Assembly (NCBI GenBank): GCA_964404205.1
Contig: CAYOJD010000079.1
Location: 1 to 15,913, forward strand
Direction: 5' to 3'
Origin: CAZWBR01 sp964404205
GTDB lineage: Bacteria; Bacteroidota; Bacteroidia; Bacteroidales; Prolixibacteraceae
Length of the DNA stretch: 15,913 nt
Positions 1 through 6,710 of this stretch are shown piece by piece. The notes under the pieces are model-generated. The model was not told where the DNA came from. It saw nothing but the letters and a program-made list of their open reading frames with translations, and made no database searches. Within the stretch, counting starts at the first letter, position 1. Every line of letters begins with the position of its first letter. The translations under genes were made by a program, and so were the position numbers.

Positions 1-1
1 G

Positions 2-1477
2 CATTATTGTGCAGCGTTCGTTATCGTTTTCATTCTGTTGCAAGGGCAACTTTACGCCCAGGAAAGTTTGACTTTGCTGGAGCGAAAGTTTGCGTTTCAT
101 ATTACTAACACCTCAACCGAAGACATTCTTGAAAAACTGGTAATCGATAACGACCTTTTCTTTTCATACAACCCCGACATTCTGCCTACCGAAAAATATA
201 CGTTCGATTTCGAAGCTGTTACATTAGGCGAATTACTTCACAAGATTCTTCCGCCCGACAACTTTTATGTTGAGGTATCCGACAATCAAATCATTATTAC
301 CAAAAAAGAACCCGAACCATTACGAATTTCGGGACAGGTAACCGATGCCGATGAACAAAATCCAGTTCCCTATGCCTCTGTTACCATTGGGGACGAGAGT
401 ATTGGCACCATGACCAATCAAGACGGCCGATACGATTTGGTCATCCCTTTCAGGTTGCGAAACAGTCGAATCAATTTCAGGTGCCTGGGCTATTCCGAGG
501 AGACCATTCCACTTACCGACACAACCAAAACACTAAATATCAACATCAATCCAGTGTCGATTAAACTGCGCGAGATTGAAGTTCGGCCTGTATTCCCCGA
601 ACAGATACTCAAAACCTTCAGGCAAAAAATCGATGAAAATTACGAGCAGGAACCACAGTTAATGGTCACCTTCTATCGTGAAACAGTAACGCAGGACGGC
701 ATCTACCTTGGTGTATGGGAAGCTGTAATGGAGATGCTGAAAACGACCTACCTGTCAGAAGTCAGTGATAAAGTTAGGTTTTTGAAAGGCCGGAAAAGAG
801 AGATCAACCCGGCACACCACAACATCAAATTGAAGATGCAGGGTGGCCCGTGGTATATCAACAAGCTCGATGTGGTGAAAACCATGGAGTCGTTTTTGTC
901 GCCTGAATTTGAGCATCTTTACGAGTATAAGTTCGACCAGCCCGAAATGCTCAATAACCGCGTCACCTGGGTGATTCGATTTAACAGAAAAGAGGATGTC
1001 GATTTTCCATGTTTTTACGGAAGGCTTCTTTTCGATTCTGATACTTACGCATTGGTAGGGGCCGAGTTCTCGTTCGATAAAAAAAGCCTGAAAATCAACG
1101 GAGAAACATTTATTAAACGTGAACCCACCGGGATTGAGACCCGCCCCGAAATGGTCAATTATATTGTCAACTATCGCCTGTTCAATGGGAAATGGCAATT
1201 TTACTCGGCCCACAGCGATGTTCTTTTCAGGATAAAACAGAAAAAAAGTTTCAAAACAGAATATCGGAGCACAACTGATGTGCTGGTGACCCAACAATAC
1301 ACCTTTCCACGAAAAGCACGGTTTGGCCCGGAAGGTGTTTTCCGGGCTGACGATATCTTTTCAGATGTCATCGGTCCGTATGATCCCGATTTTTGGGGAA
1401 ACTACAACGTTATCCGTCCCGATGAAGATCTCACTAACGCCATTAAAAACGCAAGACTATTGCCCGAAGATGAATAA
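2..1477 (+). CDS. STN + carboxypeptidase-regulatory-like domain surface protein, 5' end cut by window
   Basis: Exported protein of a Bacteroidota surface family; function unknown. The reading frame is open from base 2. The first visible codons encode a hydrophobic stretch (AAFVIVFILL) ending in LYAQ, the core and end of a signal peptide, so the true start lies before the window and the TTG at 38 is internal. Counting from the first visible residue, an STN domain (short N-terminal domain of secretins and TonB receptors) covers about 30-102. A carboxypeptidase-regulatory-like beta-sandwich (from RISGQVTDADEQNPVPYASV) covers about 108-183. About 300 residues I cannot assign confidently follow; they resemble regions found behind such domains in other Bacteroidota envelope proteins. 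There is no plug or barrel, so this is not a TonB receptor. The next gene starts 25 bases after its stop and is probably co-transcribed. Domain calls are by eye. Confidence 0.8.
   Translation, partial: HYCAAFVIVFILLQGQLYAQESLTLLERKFAFHITNTSTEDILEKLVIDNDLFFSYNPDILPTEKYTFDFEAVTLGELLHKILPPDNFYVEVSDNQIIITKKEPEPLRISGQVTDADEQNPVPYASVTIGDESIGTMTNQDGRYDLVIPFRLRNSRINFRCLGYSEETIPLTDTTKTLNININPVSIKLREIEVRPVFPEQILKTFRQKIDENYEQEPQLMVTFYRETVTQDGIYLGVWEAVMEMLKTTYLSEVSDKVRFLKGRKREINPAHHNIKLKMQGGPWYINKLDVVKTMESFLSPEFEHLYEYKFDQPEMLNNRVTWVIRFNRKEDVDFPCFYGRLLFDSDTYALVGAEFSFDKKSLKINGETFIKREPTGIETRPEMVNYIVNYRLFNGKWQFYSAHSDVLFRIKQKKSFKTEYRSTTDVLVTQQYTFPRKARFGPEGVFRADDIFSDVIGPYDPDFWGNYNVIRPDEDLTNAIKNARLLPEDE
526..543 (+). 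repeat. 18-base direct repeat, copy 1
   Basis: An 18-base A-rich word (caaaacactaaatatcaa) inside the STN protein gene. It recurs exactly at 1481-1498, just before the start of the next gene. In both places the in-frame reading gives the residues KTLNI. Confidence 0.6.
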
Positions 1478-1480
1478 TTA

Positions 1481-1498
1481 CAAAACACTAAATATCAA
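1481..1498 (+). repeat. 18-base direct repeat, copy 2
   Basis: Exact second copy of the 18-base word at 526-543. This copy lies in the short spacer between the STN protein gene (stop at 1475-1477) and the ATG at 1503, where a ribosome would load. Flanking bases differ between the copies, so the identity is limited to these 18 bases. Confidence 0.6.
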
Positions 1499-1502
1499 AA
1501 CA

Positions 1503-4070
1503 ATGAAAACAAGGAAGTTATTAAGCCTGCTTTTTGTAATGACGATTGGGTTGTCATCGCTTCGCACAGCAGCGCAGTCGGTCGATTACGTTTCACGCCT
1601 GAAATCACAACTTTTCTTTTATCGGACACAGAATGCCGTTCAGTCGGTCGTGATTCAAACCGACAAAACCCTTTATCGTCAGGGAGAATTCATTTGGCTG
1701 AAGAGTTTTGTAGTCGATGCCCTTACCAAAAACCTGTCGCTAAAAAGCCTGTCAGTCAACGTTGTAATTTTGGATAACGAAGGAAACACCGTAACCGAAG
1801 CGATCTTTCCGCTCGATGGGGGAAGATCGAGCGGAACGATTCAACTTCCGGCCGATTTAGCCAATGGACAATACACCCTCGCGGCTTACACCAGCGAAAT
1901 GACCAATGGTTCAGCCTGCGATGCTTTCTACAAGACCCTCTACATTTGCCGTCCCGAAAATCTCGATGCCATTGGGGAAATTATCTTCAATAAAGAAATG
2001 GCTTCGGCCAATAAAGAAAGTGCCTCTATTCAACTGAAAGGGCTTTATAAAGAGCAGGTTTCCGGGAAGAAATTCGACTATACAGTCACTGCCGGCGAGA
2101 AAGAACTCCTGTCGGGCAAAGGCAAAACCGGTCCCGACGGGAAAGGTGAGATTTCAATTTTAACTCCCGGAACAAATGTTGACGACCCGGCGGTGCTTTC
2201 TGTAACGTTGCAAAATGGCGCCAACAGTATTACGCTTCAAAAAAAGATTCCATTGCCAACAGAGAAAGTTGAAGTTGCTTTTTATCCCGAAGGAGGAAAC
2301 CGTGTTGCCGGAATACCACAATTGGTTGTGTTTAAAACCAAAGATCATTTCGGACAACCTGTTGCTATTGAGGGCGATGTTATTACAGAATCGGGTGCAT
2401 TTATTACCAAAGCGATGACCTTGCGTGACGGGTTGGGAATATTTCACCTGCAAAACAACGAACCGGGTAATCTCAAGCTCAAAATTACCGGCACCATCGG
2501 CAAAGGCCAGGAGGTTGCGCTGCCGCGAATCAACAACGATGCCATGGCTATTTCGGTTAAGAAAAACGATGGTACAAACTTGAGCGTAATGCTTGCTTCG
2601 TCGCCTAATAGCACAAACAAACAGTTTTCGATGATAGCTGTCTGCGGCGGCGAACTGGTTTGGGCAAGCGAATTCGAACTTGCCAAAGCAGGAATTATCA
2701 ATATACCATTGGCCGATTTTACTCAGCCCATAGCGGCACTTGTGGCATTTAACAACCAAGGCAAATTGGTTGGCGAAAGGCTTTTTTCAACAGGGAAAGG
2801 GGCTGTTTCCAACGTAACGATCGAAACCGATAAAACCGAATATCCGGTCGATGGAAGTAGCAGGGCCAACATCACGATCCGCGATGCCCAGGGAAACCCT
2901 CAATTGGCCGAATTATCAACCAGCATTGCCGACATCGCGACCCAACCCGCCAATGATCCCATTTTTAAAAACCTGACCCTCGGATTGAAAGAAACAATTC
3001 CATCGAGTATAACTTTGGCTTCGTCCGATCGTTTAATTATGGATTACAGTCTGATAAGCAACCAACTAAAAGGTGTAAACTGGGAAAAAATTATGGCAAT
3101 CGACCCGGAGAAACCGGCTCCGATTTACCAAAACGCCAAACGAGTGTCGGGTTCTGTCACTGATAGTCAAGGTAATCCTGTACCAAATGCACTGATTAAT
3201 CTCTCATCGGTATCAATGCAGCAATTTAAAGGGCGAAGCAACCAGCATGGCGAATTCGAAATTGTGGTCCCCATCTTGCTCGAAAAGAAAAGCCTGACGG
3301 TTTCGGCCAGCGACAGCACCGGCAAAGGAACCTACAAAGTGACGTTGAACAGCAGTTTCAACGAAGAGGTAGTCAGTTATCTGAAGAATCATCCAAAGCT
3401 GAACGATTGGTCGGTTTTAGCCGATATGAAAGAATACTTCGATAGCAACCCATCATTTGAAAATGCAAATCCTACGCCCAAAAGCAGCGTTGCTCCGCGG
3501 CTTAACGAGAGTGCGGTAAAAAGTTATCTGCGCGATGCCACGTCGATGCTTGATGTAGTTAAAGCCATCAGACCATACGAGTTAATGGGCGGAAAGATTG
3601 TCTTCCGCGGAAGCAACTCGTTCTACAATCAGGATGGGGCTTTAATCGTTATCGACGGCCAGAAACATGGCACAGATGCCTCGTTTCTCGAAAGCATCTC
3701 GCCAAAAGAGGTTGAAGATGTCAGGGTATTGGTCGATCCGATAGAAATGTCGCGATACACCGCATTAAACACTGTTGGAGTAATCGAAATCACACTTCGC
3801 AAGGGGAAAATGGAAACTCCCGAGCAAGCTGCAGCTCAAATATCAAATGTCAGGATGAACCAGACGTTTGCCCAAACCCCTATTGGGAATGTAAAAAACA
3901 ACTTGGTAACCACACTCTTGTGGACCCCTGCCGTTTCGACCAGCAATGGAAATGAAGCCATTCTAAACTTCAACACCGCCAAAATCAAATCCAACTATGT
4001 TATCAAAGTAGCCGGGTTTACCGATAAAGGTGAATGGGTTGAAGCAGAGAAAATTATTTCAGTAAAATAG
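1503..4070 (+). CDS. MG2 / regulatory-like / TonB plug domain surface protein, no barrel
   Basis: Exported protein of 855 residues, likely on the outer membrane or cell surface; role unknown. The ATG at 1503 is chosen because it gives a clean signal peptide (MKTRKLLSLLFVMTIGLSSL, ending near TAAQS). An in-frame ATG at 1470 overlaps the previous stop and would add NNYKTLNIKT in front. Domains by eye: an MG2-like macroglobulin domain at about 47-150 (TDKTLYRQGEFIWLKSFV), a second macroglobulin-like block with the YPEGG motif at 261-265, a further MG-like block at about 437-466 (TDKTEYPVDG), a carboxypeptidase-regulatory-like domain at about 547-615, and a TonB plug-like domain at about 690-768 (ALIVIDG, then VGVIEITLRKG). 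The last ~50 residues (LLWTPAVSTSNGNEAILNF) resemble an alpha-2-macroglobulin-type beta domain. There is no thioester motif and no beta-barrel. Probably co-transcribed with the gene upstream. Confidence 0.85.
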   Translation: MKTRKLLSLLFVMTIGLSSLRTAAQSVDYVSRLKSQLFFYRTQNAVQSVVIQTDKTLYRQGEFIWLKSFVVDALTKNLSLKSLSVNVVILDNEGNTVTEAIFPLDGGRSSGTIQLPADLANGQYTLAAYTSEMTNGSACDAFYKTLYICRPENLDAIGEIIFNKEMASANKESASIQLKGLYKEQVSGKKFDYTVTAGEKELLSGKGKTGPDGKGEISILTPGTNVDDPAVLSVTLQNGANSITLQKKIPLPTEKVEVAFYPEGGNRVAGIPQLVVFKTKDHFGQPVAIEGDVITESGAFITKAMTLRDGLGIFHLQNNEPGNLKLKITGTIGKGQEVALPRINNDAMAISVKKNDGTNLSVMLASSPNSTNKQFSMIAVCGGELVWASEFELAKAGIINIPLADFTQPIAALVAFNNQGKLVGERLFSTGKGAVSNVTIETDKTEYPVDGSSRANITIRDAQGNPQLAELSTSIADIATQPANDPIFKNLTLGLKETIPSSITLASSDRLIMDYSLISNQLKGVNWEKIMAIDPEKPAPIYQNAKRVSGSVTDSQGNPVPNALINLSSVSMQQFKGRSNQHGEFEIVVPILLEKKSLTVSASDSTGKGTYKVTLNSSFNEEVVSYLKNHPKLNDWSVLADMKEYFDSNPSFENANPTPKSSVAPRLNESAVKSYLRDATSMLDVVKAIRPYELMGGKIVFRGSNSFYNQDGALIVIDGQKHGTDASFLESISPKEVEDVRVLVDPIEMSRYTALNTVGVIEITLRKGKMETPEQAAAQISNVRMNQTFAQTPIGNVKNNLVTTLLWTPAVSTSNGNEAILNFNTAKIKSNYVIKVAGFTDKGEWVEAEKIISVK

Positions 4071-4079
4071 GGAACTGAT

Positions 4080-4140
4080 AAAAAATAGGGTACGGGAATT
4101 TAAACTATCTGTCGAGCCAGTTTTTAAATTCCTGTACCCT
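4080..4140 (-). terminator. Intrinsic terminator overlapping the 3' end of the response regulator gene
   Basis: Arms 4087-4104 and 4123-4140 form an 18-base inverted repeat with one non-complementary position (94/4133). The loop is 18 bases (4105-4122). Read on the minus strand, the second arm is followed by A and six T (4086-4080), the layout of a rho-independent terminator. The first arm is coding sequence for the regulator's last residues (RVQEFK) and the stop codon (4107-4105) is in the loop. The plus-strand side has no T-run, though the stem could still protect the 3' end of the convergent MG2 gene transcript. Confidence 0.75.
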
Positions 4141-4854
4141 CTCTCGCGCGACTACCAGTTCGTTGGCTGACACTCCGTCAACTTTCAGTAAAAGCCTCGA
4201 ATTGCTCCACGACAATATATGGGTACAGGCTGATATCGACACAATATATTTTCGGTTGATACGAAAAAATTTAGCTGGCTCGAGCATTGGTGCAATCTGT
4301 TCGAGTGCAAAATCAACGGCATAACAATGTTTGTCGGCCGAAAGAAGAAAAGTCGATTTCTCCTGGCTAAAAAAAAGCAAAATTTCATCGACCGGTACCG
4401 ATCTGATTTTATCGCCCACCTTGACCAGAAACCTCGATTTGTAACTATCGGTAGCTTCCAAAGTTTTGATGTAAAGCAGTTTAGAAAGCATCAACCCAGG
4501 CATAAAACGCCCGGCCTTCTCCAATGCCTGTTTCAACCGCTCCTCCTCGACAGGTTTAAGCAGATAATCGATCCCGTTTGTTTTAAAAGCTTCAATCGCA
4601 TAATGGTCGTAAGCAGTGGTAAAAATAATCGGGCATTGGATATTGATCTGCCCAAAGATGGCAAAACTAAGTCCATCAGCAAGTTGAACATCAGAAAAAA
4701 GAATGTCGGGCGTACCATTCTGCTGAAAATACTTCACCGAATCGCGCACCGATTCCAGCCGGGCTACAACTTTAACATTGCTATCGACCCGTGCCAGCAT
4801 CCTTTCCAAATGGCTGGCTGCACGCGGTTCGTCTTCGAGAATAACGGCCTTCAT
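4105..4854 (-). CDS. LytTR-family response regulator
   Basis: Cytoplasmic DNA-binding response regulator of 249 residues, the YehT/YpdB/AgrA-type architecture. The receiver domain covers about 1-115: acidic pocket E7/D8, phospho-acceptor Asp55 in LFSDVQLADG, Thr80 in FTTAYDHYAIEAF, and Lys100-Pro101 in DYLLKPVEEE. A LytTR domain covers about 140-249 (RFLVKVGDKIRSVPVDEILL, then FFRINRKYIVSI and the closing NELVVARERVQEFK). LytTR domains bind pairs of 9-base direct repeats with a 12-13 base spacer. A pair of exactly this form sits upstream of the TonB receptor gene at 8936-8965. Its ATG overlaps the kinase stop (ATGA, 4854-4851), so the pair is translationally coupled. The gene ends inside its own terminator hairpin. 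Family assignment is firm; the target is inferred. Confidence 0.95.
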   Translation of the reverse strand: MKAVILEDEPRAASHLERMLARVDSNVKVVARLESVRDSVKYFQQNGTPDILFSDVQLADGLSFAIFGQINIQCPIIFTTAYDHYAIEAFKTNGIDYLLKPVEEERLKQALEKAGRFMPGLMLSKLLYIKTLEATDSYKSRFLVKVGDKIRSVPVDEILLFFSQEKSTFLLSADKHCYAVDFALEQIAPMLEPAKFFRINRKYIVSISACTHILSWSNSRLLLKVDGVSANELVVARERVQEFKNWLDR

Positions 4855-5903
4855 GATATAATTTGTTGGATAACCGGAATTTTAACTTTAAATTTTTCAC
4901 TTCCCGAAATCACTTCGATCGGTTTGTTGCTAAAAAAAGCAAACTGCTGGATAATATTCTTCAACCCGGTTCCTGACGAATATTCGCCAACCGCTTTGGG
5001 ACGAAAATCATTCTCCACCTCAATATATTCGCCACACTGACAAATGGTGATATGCAGCGGAAAAGCCTCTGAAACTTCGTTGTGCTTTACCGCATTTTCG
5101 ATAAGCAATTGAAGCGTCATTGGCACAATCATCACATTATCATCTAATCTTAGATCGATTTCGATTTTCAATTTTTCTTCAAAACGGGTTTTCAGCAAGA
5201 AAATATAGGAGCGGATAAATTGAACCTCTTCGGCCAGCGAAACCAACTCTTTGTCGCGGCTCTCGATTACATAGCGAAATAAATCGCTTAGCTGACGGAT
5301 AAATTTTATGGCCAACTGCTGATTGTCGTACACCAAATCGCTTAGTACATTCAGACTGTTGAACAAAAAATGAGGGTTAATCTGACTGCGAAGCGATTCA
5401 TATTTATAGGCCAACATTTCGGCTTTCAGTTTTTCGGCCTGAACAAAAGAGGCTTTCCAGTCGAAAAAGAAAGAAGTGGCAAAAAATATGAGCGAAATAA
5501 TGAACGATATAAGCAATGTGTAGGGTATCGAATAGCGGATTGACGGCCATGCCTGATGCAGCGGAACGTTAGTCCAAATATAAAAATTGACAAATTGCAC
5601 GACAACGAATGCCCCTGCCGAATAAAGGACAAATGCCATAATCTCGAGCAATAGCTTTTTCACAGGAGCATCCATCCACGAGTATCTTTTGTCAATAACA
5701 TGTGCAACAAAACTCAAGCCACCCCACTGCGTGGCGCAAATACTAAACCCCCAGAGAAAGGCAATGAATAGAGATCCTTTACCTTCAAACCGGTTCATAA
5801 AGAAAACCATGATAAAAATGCTCAACAAACTGTTGAAGAATAAAAACCATAGGATTCCCAATATCCGCTTACGAACTTTATCTGATAACAATAAACCCAT
5901 CAT
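4851..5903 (-). CDS. LytS/YehU-like membrane sensor histidine kinase
   Basis: Inner-membrane sensor kinase of 350 residues that should phosphorylate the LytTR regulator encoded directly after it. Four hydrophobic segments, about 15-36, 44-70, 85-110 and 127-148, form the membrane part; there is no sizeable external sensor domain. The His_kinase (PF06580-type) dimerisation/phospho-acceptor motif is LRSQINPHFLFNSLNVLSDL with His178. The ATP-binding part shows the N-box LQLLIENAVKHN (265-276, Asn270) and a G-box SSGTGLKNI (309-317). This is the short HATPase of the LytS/YpdA group, not the classical kinase type. Two Met codons open the frame (5903 and 5900). The gene begins about 20 bases after the T-run of the terminator candidate at 5924-5972, so it is expressed from a promoter I could not identify or by read-through from the receptor-TPR operon. 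The signal sensed is not visible. Confidence 0.93.
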   Translation of the reverse strand: MMGLLLSDKVRKRILGILWFLFFNSLLSIFIMVFFMNRFEGKGSLFIAFLWGFSICATQWGGLSFVAHVIDKRYSWMDAPVKKLLLEIMAFVLYSAGAFVVVQFVNFYIWTNVPLHQAWPSIRYSIPYTLLISFIISLIFFATSFFFDWKASFVQAEKLKAEMLAYKYESLRSQINPHFLFNSLNVLSDLVYDNQQLAIKFIRQLSDLFRYVIESRDKELVSLAEEVQFIRSYIFLLKTRFEEKLKIEIDLRLDDNVMIVPMTLQLLIENAVKHNEVSEAFPLHITICQCGEYIEVENDFRPKAVGEYSSGTGLKNIIQQFAFFSNKPIEVISGSEKFKVKIPVIQQIIS

Positions 5904-5923
5904 ACATTGCTTATGTCTGATTT

Positions 5924-5972
5924 AAAAAATCTAATGGTCAGTCCCTATTAACATTGTAACACAGACTGACCA
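5924..5972 (-). terminator. Terminator candidate after the TPR protein gene
   Basis: Arms 5935-5943 and 5964-5972 form a perfect 9-base inverted repeat (tggtcagtc / gactgacca) with a 20-base loop. On the minus strand the stem is followed after five bases by six T (5929-5924). It starts about 20 bases after the TPR gene stop. The long loop and the 5-base offset make it weaker than the other two terminators here, so partial read-through into the kinase gene is possible. Confidence 0.5.
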
Positions 5973-5977
5973 ACTAA
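5947..5977 (-). promoter_or_regulatory. Weak LytTR-like direct repeat upstream of the kinase gene
   Basis: On the minus strand ttagttggt (5977-5969) and aatgttaat (5955-5947) are separated by 13 bases. Each differs at one position from the LytTR half-site consensus [TA][AC][CA]GTTN[AG][TG]. The pair overlaps the terminator hairpin and no -33/-7 promoter is evident behind it, so this may be chance. Confidence 0.25.
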
Positions 5978-5992
5978 AATGCTTTCAACAGA

Positions 5993-6634
5993 TTACTCAC
6001 ATCCTTTCAGGATGCCGGCCATCTGATCTTTTCCCCACATGGGGTAAAGCGGCGATTTTGGAACATACTCGTCCCATTTGGCCATCAATTCTTTGGCTTC
6101 GGGGCAATACGATTTCGGATCCTGGCCCATGTAAGGTGCGGCACCCATATCGAGTTGCAGTTTCATCATTTTTGCCCTCGGGTTACCGGGTTCGAGAGCC
6201 AATGCCTTTTCGAGCGATGTTGAAGCCATTGAACTGTATTGCATTCCGCGCTCCATCGGGTTAATCACCAGTCGGCCAACATAGAAAAATGCCTGAAGGG
6301 TATTGACTTCCGATTCATTAGGGACCGTTTCCGTCAACTTATTCAATATCTTTTCGGCTTCATCCAAATAGCTTTCTTTCTTGTTGGTGTCAGTCGGTTC
6401 CATAAAACTCATCAAAATAAAGCATTGTGCCTGATAGTAAAGTGGCAGCCACTCTGTCGGTTCTGCATTAGCTATCATCTGAAACTGATTCCCCAGTTGC
6501 TGCACATCGGCTACCGAACTGATTTGCTGAAACTTTCCAAGCGCAGTTTGCATCGACTGCTGATATTCCTGGCTTTGGGCAAATGTAACGCGACTAATCG
6601 TGAGGATGGCTACAATAAAAAATAATCTTGTCAT
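5993..6634 (-). CDS. Small exported TPR-like protein
   Basis: Exported protein of 213 residues; molecular function unknown. A signal peptide (MTRLFFIVAILTISRVTFAQ) ends near residue 19. The remainder is helical and contains TPR-like units, roughly 65-105 (YYQAQCFILMSF, then YLDEAEKILNKLTETVPN) and 110-165 (LQAFFYVGRL, then ASTSLEKALALEPGNPRAKM). The pattern AxxxLEKALALEPGNPRA is typical of TPR helices, which bind other proteins. It follows the TonB-dependent receptor gene by 76 bases with no terminator between, so the two are probably one transcript. Ahead of the kinase gene lies a terminator candidate. The context suggests a periplasmic partner of the receptor or a link to the sensor kinase; that is inference. 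The Cys near the C-terminus (KGCE) is not a lipobox, so this is not a lipoprotein. Confidence 0.85.
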   Translation of the reverse strand: MTRLFFIVAILTISRVTFAQSQEYQQSMQTALGKFQQISSVADVQQLGNQFQMIANAEPTEWLPLYYQAQCFILMSFMEPTDTNKKESYLDEAEKILNKLTETVPNESEVNTLQAFFYVGRLVINPMERGMQYSSMASTSLEKALALEPGNPRAKMMKLQLDMGAAPYMGQDPKSYCPEAKELMAKWDEYVPKSPLYPMWGKDQMAGILKGCE

Positions 6635-6710
6635 GACTTTGGTTTTTTAAATTGTGACTACTAATGTAATGATTTATATTCTGTTGATTTAAAATTTATT
6701 CCTATTGGGA

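Noticed and set aside
38..40. TTG as the start codon of the first gene
   Set aside because: The frame is open upstream to the window edge and the preceding codons encode the hydrophobic core of the signal peptide.
755..1297. Minus-strand open frame inside the STN protein gene
   Set aside because: The plus-strand frame is continuous with a signal peptide and domains on the sense side; the antisense frame looks like a shadow.
1323..1502. Upstream extension of the MG2 protein from an ATG at 1323
   Set aside because: It would overlap the STN protein gene by about 150 bases out of frame and place the signal peptide some 60 residues inside the protein.
4327..5040. A plus-strand open frame of about 237 codons across the regulator/kinase junction
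   Set aside because: It lies antisense to two well-supported overlapping genes, shows no domain, and has irregular composition.
6635..6710. Possible terminator between the TonB receptor and TPR genes
   Set aside because: The spacer is AT-rich with only short, weak pairings and no GC-rich stem before a T-run, so I see no support for a transcript end there.
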